Shown here: positions 12,683 through 23,428 of the stretch, piece by piece
Layout: each line of letters starts with the position of its first letter
Numbering within the stretch: position 1 is the stretch's first letter
Assembly (NCBI GenBank): GCA_025716815.1
Contig: JAIXMN010000014.1
Location: 682,001 to 746,000, forward strand
Origin: Dichotomocladium elegans
Taxonomy: Eukaryota > Mucoromycota > Mucoromycetes > Mucorales > Lichtheimiaceae
Length of the DNA: 64,000 bases
Reading direction: 5' to 3'
Made by a program: the position numbers and the translations under genes
The notes under the pieces: generated by a model
The model's database searches: none
The model's input: the letters and a program-made list of their open reading frames with translations, nothing else
What the model was told of the DNA's origin: nothing

Positions 12683-13119
12683 TTACATTTTCTGTTCTTC
12701 TGATAGCATCGGTAACCATTTGAGTGGGTGCCGATTGTAAAAAGGCCAGGGGGGCAGCGCGACCTATATGTGTATATAGAGAATCAACAAGGAATCAAGT
12801 TCATTTCGTATCGTCTTACAAGTAAAGACAGGGCAACACCGATCCCAAAGATGATAATGGTAAGCAGTAAATCTTGGTTGACGTAGCCAATGACGAAGCC
12901 GGCCACCTGCAAAGAGAATGAGCATAAAATGGAATGGCAGGTTTGAACGATTGATACTTGCTGCAGATAAGATGAGAATACCATGCGCCAGCTGATCAGC
13001 GAGTTTCTGACCTTGGAAATCCTAATGAATGCGTAGGGATAGATGAGCTTTTATTTGATATGTTCAAAGAAAGACGAATAGCTTACAATGGTCCATTCAA
13101 AGTAACTAGCAATGTCCAT
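12683..13119 (-). CDS. SPC1: Signal peptidase complex subunit 1 (SPC12 family)
   Basis: Four small exons on the minus strand (13119-13087, 13021-12962, 12906-12820, 12763-12683) encode 86 residues, as expected for this small ER membrane protein. The order is an N-terminal cytosolic piece, FQGQKLADQLAH, a first membrane helix VAGFVIGYV, a short NQD turn, and a second helix LLLTIIIFGIGVALSLL. The family C-terminal signature PPWPFYNRHPLKWLP follows. The intron between exons 2 and 3 starts GCAAGT, a GC-AG intron. Reading through the last intron would give a different tail and lose the conserved PPWP motif. It is a non-catalytic accessory subunit that controls substrate choice of the signal peptidase. 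Confidence 0.9.
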
Positions 13120-13228
13120 TGGGTATATTACTTTTTGTGAATGAGTACAGAGAGGGAGAAAAAAGGTTTGGGGGGAGGGTGGAGAAAGAGAAGGGGAAAT
13201 TCGGTTGGGGGGGGGTTGGAAACTAGAT

Positions 13229-14875
13229 CTATTTTTTAATGAAGACCAGCGGTTCCTCGCTTGTAACTGCGACCATGCCAAAGAGATGGTGCACTGGTCG
13301 TGGGGGCTTGCCAGAGGCAGTGGAGACATGATAATTCCTGAGGACGGTGATCAGGACAATCTTCAACTCATGGACAGCAAAGAAACGACCGGGACACAAG
13401 TGACGACCGAGGCCAAAGTTGATATAGTCCCGGCTAGGCTGGGTGGGCAGTCGGCTTCCGGAGCAGCTGGGGTCCATGTCGGCTATAGTCGAGCGCGAGG
13501 TGTTGAGTCCAAAGTTGAGCTGGCGACCCATGACTTCCACAGTGCGTCCTTGGGGAACTTGGTATCCATTGGCGAAGGTATATCCATTGGGTGGCATCAC
13601 CTTCTTCGAATTGGCAAGCTTGTCAGTGCTCTGTCGGATTGCCTCACGGAGGAACTGGTCCATGAAAGGCATTTCCTTGAGGGCTTCGCTAGTGATCGGC
13701 GCTGCCCCTAGCACAGTCTCGATCTCCTTTTCGAGCTGCTCTCGAAGATCAGGGCGGGCCAAGAGCCAGTGAAGCGCAAAGCTGAGGTTCATAGACGTAG
13801 TGTGGACTGACGCGAACGCAAGAAGCAGGCTCGACTGGGCAACTTCAGCCTCAGTATACATCGTACCGTCGGGCTTGACGTAAGCATTGATGCCCTGTAG
13901 GAAGCTCGGCGCCAGGTCAGGTTCCTCACCCCGCTCGGCCGCACTGCGCATCTTGATACGACGTGCATGAATGACAGGTTGAATATGCTCCCTCACCACC
14001 GATCGATGTTTCTCAATGCTCTGCAAGAACGGCATAATGAAGCGGTGGAGCGGTCGAGGAACGGCCAGAAAAGTCCCCACATTGCTTGTCACATCGTTCG
14101 TAAAGTCGGCAAAGGTATGTATCACAGTCTCATTCGTCTTAAACTCGTCACCCAGCAGAGCAGGCACGCTCATGTACGCTACAAGACGCTGGAAAAAGAA
14201 GTTTGGATTCTTGACATCCACTCGGTCCTTGTCGCCAAACATTTCCTTCAAACCGCGGTCCATACCCTCAACGATACTGTCCGTCATGCCTGCCACCTTG
14301 ATAGGTGGAACAACTTCCTTTGCGATCACTGGATTGACATGCATGCCAATCTCAAATGTCGGAGCATCAATGCAATAGTGCAAGAACAGGACGTCTTGAA
14401 TGGGCGATTTGTGTAAGATGAGCGCACTAGCGTGCTGTCGGTGAATTTAGTTACCTCGCAAAATACCATGCTCCAGAGAGAGATCTTCATGGGTCGCCTT
14501 GAGAACCTCTTCACCTGAAGCTCCTGTCGTTACTGTCACAAGGCTACGACCCATCTTGAGATCGAACACATCGCCATATTTGGTCGCACACCAATCCAGG
14601 AATCGGCTGCTGTCGTAAAGCATATAGGGAATGTGGCCGAGCAAAGGCCAGCCGTAACCTGCAAGAGGGGGGGAATAGAGTTTTCGACGCTTCTCCTTGA
14701 TGTAGCCAGAGAGGTTGTACAGTGTCAAGAATGCCGCAGCACCAACAAAAATCAGCTCGTTGCGGGTCGAGCGCTGATAAAATGCGTTCAAGACAGGGTA
14801 TATCGAAGTATTCTGGACAAGGCGGACAGCCTTTTCTATGGAGGTTTTAGCTGCAACAGGCAAATAAGATTCCAT
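13229..14875 (-). CDS. Cytochrome P450 monooxygenase
   Basis: Two exons, 14875-14455 and 14394-13229, give 528 residues. An N-terminal hydrophobic anchor (ELIFVGAAAFLTLYNLSGYI) places it in the ER membrane. The I-helix shows LLLAFASVHTTSMN, the K-helix ExxR is REAIR, and the haem loop is FGLGRHLCPGRFFA with the ligand Cys. A GRTVEVMGRQLNFG segment precedes a meander with no clear PxRF motif. The FASxHTTS and RHxCPGRFFA style resembles fungal P450s of the ent-kaurene oxidase-like group, not CYP51. Substrate is unknown. An in-frame ATG at 14956 would add 27 residues; the 14875 ATG sits better in front of the anchor. It is divergent from the RecQ gene. Confidence 0.88.
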
Positions 14876-15028
14876 ATGTGTGTATATTCCAGGATAGGAG
14901 AAAGAAAGGAATGCGTTTGGCCCCTTGAACGGCGACCTCTTTTTTTTATTGTCCAAATGAAACTACGAACACATTCCGCTCCCGCGGAACATCATCGCGG
15001 TGTTCCTCCCCGATCGAAATGAACTAAG

Positions 15029-15063
15029 GGTCGGTCAATATGTCCGTGCTCGGTATACCGACC
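15029..15063. promoter_or_regulatory. Palindromic CGG-N4-CCG element between P450 and RecQ
   Basis: The shared 450-base upstream region has a perfect ten-base palindrome at 15051-15060, CGG-TATA-CCG. It is nested in a wider inverted repeat, GGTCGGT at 15029-15035 and ACCGACC at 15057-15063. Inverted CGG/CCG half-sites are the usual target form of fungal Zn2Cys6 factors. That this one regulates either gene is inference only. Confidence 0.35.
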
Positions 15064-15324
15064 GTTATGGAGCCTAGGCCTCATTACCATATTCTGTCTT
15101 GAAGTCGACGTCTTATGCATCTTTTGCTATTGAGTAACGTTGGCCAGCTGTAATCGTCGAGCGCATGATTGACTGGTTTCTTTTTTTTAAAAAAAAAAAC
15201 CAGTAATAGCCAGCGGCAGCCCTTAGATCACATGATCAGCAAAGATGAGACTGTGCAATAAGTGGGGGGAATTATGGCTGAACTGGCTCGAATTTGACCA
15301 ATCGCTGTACCACTCATTACGGAG

Positions 15325-17758
15325 ATGCTGATCGAGGAGATCGAGAATGAAATTGCATCAATCGATCGGCAAATTGCTATACTGAAGAGTAGACGATCGC
15401 AGCTTAACCAGCATAAACAGGCTCTTTTGGATCGGGCAATGGATGGAGACTTGCGCTCAAAAGAAGCTTCGCAATATGAGTCGGAGGATCATCCTTGGTC
15501 CGAGGCGATCAAGGAGCTTGCATTCAGGCACTGGAACATACGATCGTTCCGACCTCTCCAGTTGCCCATTCTCAATGCCGCACTTGATTTGAAACGCGAT
15601 CTCTTTGTTATTCTTCCCACGGGAGGCGGCAAGTCCCTTACATACCAGCTACCACCGCTCCTCGAAAAGGACAAAGGATTCACGCTCGTGATATCACCGC
15701 TCATATCCCTGATCCAAGACCAGGTCTTCAACTTGCGGGAGGCCAATATATGTGCAACATACATGACGTCGACGACAGAGCAGGAGGAGGTCAAAGCGAT
15801 CCACAGTAGCATGGTGCAAGGCAATGACCTAAGACTGCTCTATGTTACGCCAGAGAAAATCGGAAACAGTAAACGATTCATGTCTATCCTCAACAAAGCG
15901 TATGATAAAGGCCGTCTCGTGCGGATCGTTATTGACGAAGCCCATTGCTGCTCGCAACAAGGTCACGACTTTAGGTAAAGTGGAGGAGGAGGCCGCCGGT
16001 TGGTTTGAAATTTGGGCAAATTTTCTGACCAGATAAGGGGGTGTAGACCGGATTACAAAAAGTTAAATGTGCTTAGGGTATGCATCACACCAACAGCCAC
16101 GCTTGGGTAACGGGGAAGGGGGCAGTCCTAAAGTTGCCTTATTGCAGACTCTATTCCCACAAACGCCCATCATGGCTCTTACGGCCACATGCTCCAGAAG
16201 GGTCATGAAAGACGTCATGGATATTTTGGGATTAAAACAACCGTATATGCCGAACGGTACTTTGGTGTACAGTGCACCTCTTTATCGTAAGCACAGAGAG
16301 TGTACATGAATCAGAATGGAAAAAATAATTCCATTCCAGGGCCAAATCTCATCTACCAGGTGATCCAGAAGCCAGAGACTCACGCCGAGACGATACGCCA
16401 TATGGCAATGTGGATCATGACGCACCATCCGGGGGAATCCGGCATTATCTATTGTACTACAAAGAAAGAGGTCGAAAACGTGTGCAGTGATATTTCATCT
16501 TACGGTATTGCTGCAGCTGCATATCATGCCGATATTCTCGACGTAAGCATGCTCTCAATTCCCTTGGAACTTTTTCGTGCTCAACACTATCTCAATAACG
16601 ACAGGCTGAGAAAGAGCAAGTGCATCAAATGTGGCGACAGAACGAGATCTCTGTCATTGTGGCAACGATTGCGTTTGGCATGGGGATCAACCATCTTAAC
16701 ACACGGTTCATTATCCATCACTCTATCTCAAAGTCTTTGGAGAATTTCTATCAAGAAACAGGCCGAGCGGGACGTGATGGCAAGGATGCGGATTGCGTCT
16801 TGTATTACCGTGGGTTGGATGGTAAGATTTTGATGTTGTCTATCGAGGAATCTCCCCTCCCTTACGTCTGTTTGTTTTGACAAAACCAAAAAAAGCGTCG
16901 AAGCTATCATGCATGGTTGTCGCAGAAGTCCATGGCGGTTCAAACTGTGAGTTAGACTCATTCAAGGACGGTCTTTGATTAAGAATATAATGTACTCACA
17001 TCACGGATCGAGTGTATGCGATGGTCGACTATGCCCAGTCGCTAACCAAATGTAGAAAGATCCTGTTTGAGGAATACTTTGGATATGCATCTTTCATCTC
17101 TGACGCAACCGCTGAAGACACCGTTGTCAATGAGATAACGCCTGATGCCAAGTGCGGACGGTGCGATAACTGTCGTCGCGCAAGTGATTTGTTCAAGAAG
17201 GATATTACCGTGGAGGCTCTAACGCTGGTGGAATTGTGCAAAGCGCTCACAGAGAGGAATCAGCGCGTCACGATGCAAAAGCTAATACAACTTTGGCGGG
17301 GTAGGATGCTTGCCGCTCATTGCGTCGCAGATCTCAAGGGCAATCCGGCTATCCAACTTCCGGTTAACAAGAAATATAAGGTCCAGGTATGGGCGGAGGT
17401 GTGGAGGATTGCTTGCCGATTTCTATTGTTGTTGTTGGTGTTCTCATGCATTATCCATTCTGTTGAAGGACCTCGAACGCATCATAAACCACCTTCTTAT
17501 GGAAAGCTTTTTGGCGGAGTCATTCCATTTTACTGCATATAATAACATCTCGTACGTGACCGCGGGGGCAAGAAGTGTGTACACGCTTATGTTGATGATA
17601 TGTCTAGATATATTATTGAAGGCGGGCGCGCTTATGAATTCAGTGATATGACCAAATTGAAGATCGAGCAGGAAATGTGCCCGGTGAAGATCGAACTTGA
17701 GTTCGAAACCGATATTGACTCCTATGAGGAAACGCCAAAGCGACGCAAGAAGGCCTGA
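15325..17758 (+). CDS. RecQ family DNA helicase, RecQ1 (RECQL)-like
   Basis: Nine exons: 15325-15974, 16047-16077, 16148-16286, 16340-16542, 16605-16821, 16896-16946, 17013-17386, 17469-17574, 17622-17758. They encode 635 residues, close to human RECQL (649), which it resembles end to end. An N-terminal coiled coil is followed by the Walker A motif LPTGGGKS, motif II DEAH, motif III ALTAT, motif V IAFGMGIN, and motif [12 protein letters not shown]. The zinc-binding cysteines (KCRK, then CGRCDNC) and a winged helix containing [10 protein letters not shown] come next. The tail is Lys/Arg-rich. It unwinds DNA 3' to 5' in repair and replication. The aromatic-rich loop reads [10 protein letters not shown], with Gln where nearly all RecQ proteins have Trp. 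Exon 2 is only 31 bases. The last donor (GTGTGT at 17575) is the least certain splice. Confidence 0.92.
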
Positions 17759-18284
17759 CGTGATATCGATTGATTAAGCCATGTGTCACGGATTAAACAA
17801 TGATACACTCTCATTGTTACATTTGCGAGCGGGAGAGTGAGGTTGGTGGTGGAGGGAAGCTTGTTGTTCTATATGTATATTGTCAGACCTACGCAGAGCA
17901 TTGGTTCCTAAAGATCACCTGTGATCATCTATGCATGACGTATGGCTACATACTCAAAATCGATAATACTAGCCACTGTGATGAATAGCTGCATGAACGC
18001 TCGTCTGCCGTGGGACTCGTGCCTTGCTCCTCCCCCCCCACAGATGATTTTCCAATACGTAAACAGTAAAGAGTTTATACATGAAGCAAAAAGGGACAAA
18101 ATGCATGACAAAAACGGCTAGGTAAGAGAACTTGTTTGTGACTGAACATGTCAAGGTAAATGAAGGAGGGGAAACGTCTGGAGAGAGAGAGAGAGAGAGA
18201 TGTTGTTTTGTTCTGTTCTGTGTGCTTCGTAAAGGGGGAAAAGAAATAGTAAAGAACAACACGAAACAGGACAACTAAATATGT
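17759..18284. other. Intergenic between two convergent genes
   Basis: It holds the 3' regions of the RecQ and Rad6 genes, a G-rich patch near 18030, and a (GA)n microsatellite at about 18180-18201. No coding signal. Confidence 0.6.
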
Positions 18285-18997
18285 TTACTCCCAAGACGAC
18301 TCTACAGTTTCTCGCACTCTCCTGACATATTCCTTTCTGTTTTCACGGTAGAGATTAGCGGCCTCCGCGTTGGCAGGTGAGTTCGGGTTGGGGTCATGCA
18401 GAAGGGACTGAATACTGGTGAGAATAGCTGCCACGTCATAGGTAGGACTCCAACGGTTCTGCAGGATATCGAGGCAAAGCTCGCCGTTCGCATAGACGTT
18501 AGGATGGAACATTTTCGACACAAACTTGACTTGTGGGGGCTTGTTTGGCTGCAAGGATTTTAGCATATGAGAATCCGTACGAGATTGCAAATGCAAATCG
18601 AATTACTAACATAGGTCTCATCAAACTGAAGAACCAGCTTGAAAGTGCCATCTTCAAATGGCGTATCGGCTAAATCGATCAAAATCAGATGAGTAATCTT
18701 TTTCTTTTTTTTGTTGTTGCATCACCCGATATCTTTACCAGGTCCAAAGATCACGGCATTCCACATCATGATGTTATCAGGACATGGTGCGCCTAAACAA
18801 TCGCTCAAGTCGGTCTACTGCTGCGCATTGGATGACTCAATTCATGAGATTACCTGAAACTCCTCCTACACAACAGATATAAAGCGACATGAGCGCTTGT
18901 GTCTTCGAGCCAGCAATCTGCATCAGACGTTACCTGGAGGATCGCTCTGCAATCTCTTGAAATCACGCATAAGGCGTCTTCTTGTTGGAGTCGACAT
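18285..18997 (-). CDS. RAD6: Ubiquitin-conjugating enzyme E2 Rad6/Ubc2
   Basis: Five exons on the minus strand: 18997-18934, 18865-18854, 18792-18739, 18669-18611, 18548-18285. They encode 150 residues, the standard Rad6 length. The protein starts [17 protein letters not shown] and continues through [25 protein letters not shown] and [18 protein letters not shown]. The active-site Cys lies in [18 protein letters not shown]. It ends [11 protein letters not shown], so it lacks the acidic tail of budding yeast Rad6, as in UBE2A and UBE2B. It ubiquitinates PCNA with Rad18 and histone H2B with Bre1. Exon 2 is only 12 bases and encodes GGVS with split flanking Gly codons. Without it the DPPxGVSxxP loop would be lost. 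Confidence 0.96.
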
Positions 18998-19799
18998 TGT
19001 TATTTGTATGAAAAAGAAAAGGAAAAAAACTGAAAGAGATGAAAAATGGATCCCCGAATTATGTGCGCATAGAAATGAATGGGGGCCATCACTCCGTCCC
19101 TTCCCTTTTCTTCCCTTTTGGCCCGACCGGTCCGGTTTGTCTGTTCATTTGGTGCCATGGTTCGGCACGCAAGAACCGTCGGGGATAGCAAATAGTAGTA
19201 GTGGGCTCATTGTGCTATGCGTGTGGATGAGTGTAAGTCTCTGCCGGGAACACACGTCGAAATTATTTGTCATCTGCGGGTAGAACTAACGCCAAAAGAA
19301 AAAAAAAATTGCATACCGCCTATTTATTCGCATATCCGTTCGGACATGTTGCATGTAGTGGTTCGGGGAGCCGAGGAGCGGAGCGAGAGGGATCATTTGA
19401 GCTGTGGCTGCCTCAGAAAAGCGCAGAGTCCCATACAGCGTCAACGATCGGGGATTTCCATCTTGTTCTCTTGGGTGGGGCCTGAACAAGGCAAAGAAAG
19501 AGGGGGTGGATGGCGTGCGGATGCGCAGGCGGGTTGCAGTTGGACAACTCTACAAATTCAAAAGCCAATGAAAATCGGACGGAGGTTGTAAATGGGGTTT
19601 GAGGAGGTGTTATGAGATTTGTGTACTGTAGTGTGTGCGTGCGTGCGTGTGTGTATGTGTGTGTGCGTGCGTGTGTGCGTGTGTGTGTGCGCGGTGTGAG
19701 TTGGAAAAAAAAAAGATAGCCACATATTACTTACACAACAAAAACACTGCAACAAAACACTCCTTCCCTGTCCCCAACCCCTTTCTTTTACAATCAACA
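18998..19799. other. Intergenic with TG microsatellite
   Basis: Divergent upstream region of Rad6 and the SET-like gene. A (TG)n/(CG-TG)n tract lies at about 19628-19693, just before the + strand gene. Apparent reading frames here are made by the repeat. No gene seen. Confidence 0.6.
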
Positions 19800-21052
19800 A
19801 TGACAATGACTATGGCAGAAAGCATCCAACAAATGCCTACGGTCGAGAGCTCCGACTCAATCCTCGAAAAAGCTTCTACTTTGACTGAGATCATCCACTA
19901 CACCAATAACAAGCGAAGAAGCTTTCACATGGATCACAACAATGACAGCGACAAGGAAGAGCAACAGCAAGGTCACCCACAGAAAAAGTTCACGAGGCCG
20001 AACAATGCTGCAGTTGTTCTCCAAGAAACATACCGAAGGCGATCGGCGCCCCAAATCATCCTTAAACAACGACGACAATCGCTAAATGGCACAACGAACG
20101 AAGCGCCACGCTGGCATAGCCAAGCATATCTGTTATTCATTGCGCTCCGGCAGCATCCTGAGAAGTGTCTCCCACGCACGGATCTCATTCGAGCTGCCTT
20201 GGACCTAGACGAGAAGATCAGCAAGGAACGCAACCTACCCCGGCTATTTCGCGGAAAGGTACATAAACAAAAAAGAACGCAAAGAGACACGTTGGAGCGA
20301 GCACTAACGAGCGTTTGATCTGCACTATCGCACAGACACCGATGAACTCTGCCTCTGCAATTCTAACGCACAATATCGATCGCTATTTTATACCCTATCG
20401 GCCCGCCGGTAGCCGCTGCTTGCATTTTCGCCTCGCGTACGACCCCGGAAACTTGAAGGATGCCATACGGGCCTACAATCGATGGGAGTCAGAGCTCATC
20501 CGTAACGGCTGGCCAATGTACTTTGGTCGGCCCATAAGACAGCAGGGGTCATCATCACTGGACAAGGTCTCGACCGAATTCGACGAGTTTCTCCTGAATC
20601 GACGCCATGGCAGCCGTGGGGCTTATGACACGACCCAGGTTCCGAGATCATGGTCCGACGTGGTCCGTGTGGTGACAGGGGACCAGCAGCAGACGCGGGT
20701 GGTAGCCGTGCGAAAGTTACCTGCCAACATCCCCGTCGGATTCTACTTTGGTGTGCCCCTGACGAGTGACGAGTTCGATTCGCTCAAGGACGGCATTGGT
20801 GTGGCCGCTGAAAAATGTGTGCTCTATGGAAAGAATATCCTCGATCCGACAGACGACGAGGGGCAGCTGCTCCACAAGGAGATTTACTGTCCCTTCCATT
20901 ACATGCGTGAGACGACGGATCCGATGCAGGCCAACATGTTGCTTCTAGAAGGTACTGTGCTCAACCAGGTCATTTGCTGGACGAAGCGTGAGATACAGCA
21001 GGGCGAGGAGCTGTTGTTGATCGATAAAAAAGACTTGGAGATCTATTGCTAG
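19800..21052 (+). CDS. SET-like domain protein (degenerate)
   Basis: Two exons, 19800-20258 and 20336-21052, encode 391 residues. The N-terminal 110 residues are polar and basic. A helical segment RWHSQAYLLFIALRQHPEKC follows. The C-terminal part resembles a SET domain: IPVGFYFGVPLTSDEFDSL (the xGxYxG-like opening), YGKNILDPTDDEG, CPFHYMRETTDPMQAN in the place of the NHxCxPN pseudoknot, and CWTKREIQQGEELLLI in the place of GEELxxDY. The key Asn-His-Ser and the catalytic Tyr are not evident. It may therefore be a non-catalytic or divergent SET protein, in the manner of PRDM domains. The first in-frame ATG after the TG repeat was taken as start. Protein coding is firm; the SET assignment is by eye. 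Confidence 0.6.
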
Positions 21053-21794
21053 CAGAACCGTCATCCACACATTCTCACTTGCGCTCATCCATTCTTTTCT
21101 CACCTTTACCCACCCTCCAAAGATGTATCCTCGTCCATTCTCTTTGCGAATGATATACACAAAAGTTTGTTACAATGACCAAGTCTGTTTGGTTCCCTCT
21201 CGAGAATGCGCATTGTATAGTCTTCAAAGGTATAAAAGAATGCATACAGATACACGGAGGGGACGATGAAAAGATACCTCCACCTCCCGTAGGTTAAGCG
21301 ATAGAAGAGTGATTGTTGTCTGATATAGAAAGATACCTTCAGGTGTACAGTGAAGGGGTAGACCAACAAAGGAAATAACTTGGTCCCTTTTGTTCTCGCC
21401 ATTCGCTGCCGAGTGTACGTTAGGGAAGTCCATATTCTCATGCAGCTATCGCCACGTCTGGTGGGGGTTCATTTGCTATGTAAAACGCTTCATCCGATAA
21501 TATCTTCTGCGAGTATTGTAGTAGAGAACTCTTGCATTGAGTGAACTCCGCTCGAATGCGATAGGGTGAATCACGGCACACACACACAGTCAGGCAAATA
21601 CGCGCGCAAGCTTTCCCCGCCCCCACCATTCAACTCGCGTTAGGGTACGAACGAAATCCTCACATGCGGGGAGGTGATCCCACCCACGCGACCGTCCCGT
21701 CTTTTTATTCCTTTCTTTTCCTTTTTCCTTCCTTCCTTCCTTTCTCTCTCACTCTCACTCTCTATCTCTTCCCACCTTCGCGTGTGACTCCAAA
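21053..21794. other. Intergenic, pyrimidine-rich before the F-box gene
   Basis: 3' region of the SET-like gene and upstream region of the F-box gene. A long CT-rich stretch (about 21695-21775) lies directly before the F-box start, as in many fungal promoters. No gene supported. Confidence 0.55.
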
Positions 21795-23220
21795 ATGAAT
21801 AGTCACGCCAAGGCACCCATTCAGCAACTGACGCCAGAAATTCTGCTGCAACTGGCTCTCTTGTTGCCGACAAAGGCCTTATTCGAGTTCGGGTTGTCCT
21901 GCCAACAGTTTGCGGACTTTGTACATAAGGCCAACAATGATCTCCTCTTTCGGCGACTGATCGAGCGCGATTATGGCATCAACTATAAACGGCCTGAGCA
22001 GACATGGTTCGAATTCTACAAGTCCCTTTGCGCGCGCGCAGTCCGGCCATGCTGTCCCCATCTCTCGCGCATCCGCTCCGACTTGTCCGAAGCAAAGCGT
22101 GTCATTCTCCAGGCCGCGCTCAACAACTCCTTTCCTTGCGACTCATGTCACCAAGACGATGCCATGCTCTTGACATTAAGCCCGGATTCCAATATTCTAG
22201 GTATGTAGTCAGCAGTTGCAGTAGTTATCTCTACTGCATATGCACGACATGCTCTGACAACCCGACGGCACTCCCCCACCCCGGGAAGGGGCATATATAT
22301 ACATATATACATTATTGACATGTGAACGTATATATATATATATGTGTGTATATGTATCTTGGGGGGGCGGGCGTGGTGTTTCTTTCTACCTCTAGCCTGC
22401 CGTTCCTGCTTTTCAAAAGAACAAGTCGCAAATCAGGCCCGTTTTCCGATAGGCTACGAGCTATCCACTAGAAAGTTATGGTGCTTCGAATGCAAAGAAC
22501 CGCCCCACGAGGTAGGTACTCCTCGCTCTCGTCCTGTTTTCCTAAAACAAAATGAGAAGGAATGTTGCTAACGAGTCACCAGGTCGGGAGCCAAGATGGT
22601 AACGAGGATGAGCAACACAGAGTCAAGGAGATAGTGGAAAGTCTCAACAAGGAAACCACTGTGGAACGCCGACGCAAAGCCGAACATGCACTATATATCC
22701 AAGAACTTCGCTGCGAGGACATGTCCGGGACGCATTATTTACTAGAGAAAAACTGGGCTCGTACATGGATGCTGTTTCGAACGCGTAAGTAAGGCGAGGC
22801 GCATGTTACAAAAGGAAACGCAACAGCTAAAACGCTCTAGGCGAAGGTTCACCGCTACCTGGCAAGATCACAAACAACAAACTGACGCGCAGCAATGGCT
22901 CCCTGGATCCAACCATACGGCTTCCTAAGGACAAGTACCGCCCATCCCCAGAAACACATGCAGACATTGTGAGCGAAAGACTGTGGTCTTACCTCTCAAA
23001 AGCCTATGGTGTCCAGGGAAGACCGTTCCACGAAGGCAAGTTTCGTCACAAAGAGCCCATGAACCACCACTCTACACTCCCCCCCCCCACAAAAAAAGAA
23101 AAAGACCCTGGTGAACTAATACAACAACCCTAACGTTTAGGTGATCTTCAATACCCCGAATACGCGCGACTTCGCGCTTATATCAACGACTTCAAAAAGA
23201 GCATCCTGGCTTATCCATGA
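21795..23220 (+). CDS. F-box protein with zinc-finger-like module and DUSP domain
   Basis: Five exons: 21795-22200, 22396-22511, 22583-22784, 22841-23035, 23141-23220. They encode 332 residues. The N-terminus is F-box-like (QLTPEILLQLALLLPTKALF, then LSCQQFADF). A Cys pattern follows: CDSC, then CRSC, then WCFEC, with spacing reminiscent of a UBP-type zinc finger though not canonical. The C-terminal half (HYLLEKNWARTWMLF, PLPGKITNNKL, LDPTIRLPKDKYRPSP, VSERLWSYLSKAYG) matches the DUSP domain found in ubiquitin-specific proteases. No protease catalytic domain is present. It is probably an SCF substrate adaptor. The last intron begins GCAAGT (GC-AG); a GT donor four bases on would create an immediate stop. 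Confidence 0.8.
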
Positions 23221-23428
23221 GGAGACATCCTGGACGGGCTTAAACATCTTACAGTATACACACACATGTACACAGATATATTGTATATTTTGTGTTTCTC
23301 ACTCAATGCTGCAAAAGTGAAAATGATTACATTAAGGCAGAGAGACAACATGTGCAGTTGAGCTGTCGTCGTCAAACCCCCCCTCCTTCTTGTTATTATT
23401 TTGCTCAGTACTGACCCGATTCTGAGGC

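Noticed and set aside
12784..12984. 66-residue minus-strand frame ending RRYEMNLIPC
   Set aside because: It reads through two introns of the SPC1 gene; removing them gives the conserved family C-terminus.
14876..14956. Upstream ATG extending the P450 by 27 residues
   Set aside because: The extension is basic, precedes the normal membrane anchor and overlaps the divergent promoter; 14875 fits better.
19558..19806. Open frames over the TG repeat
   Set aside because: Thr/His and Val/Cys dipeptide runs are produced by the microsatellite itself.
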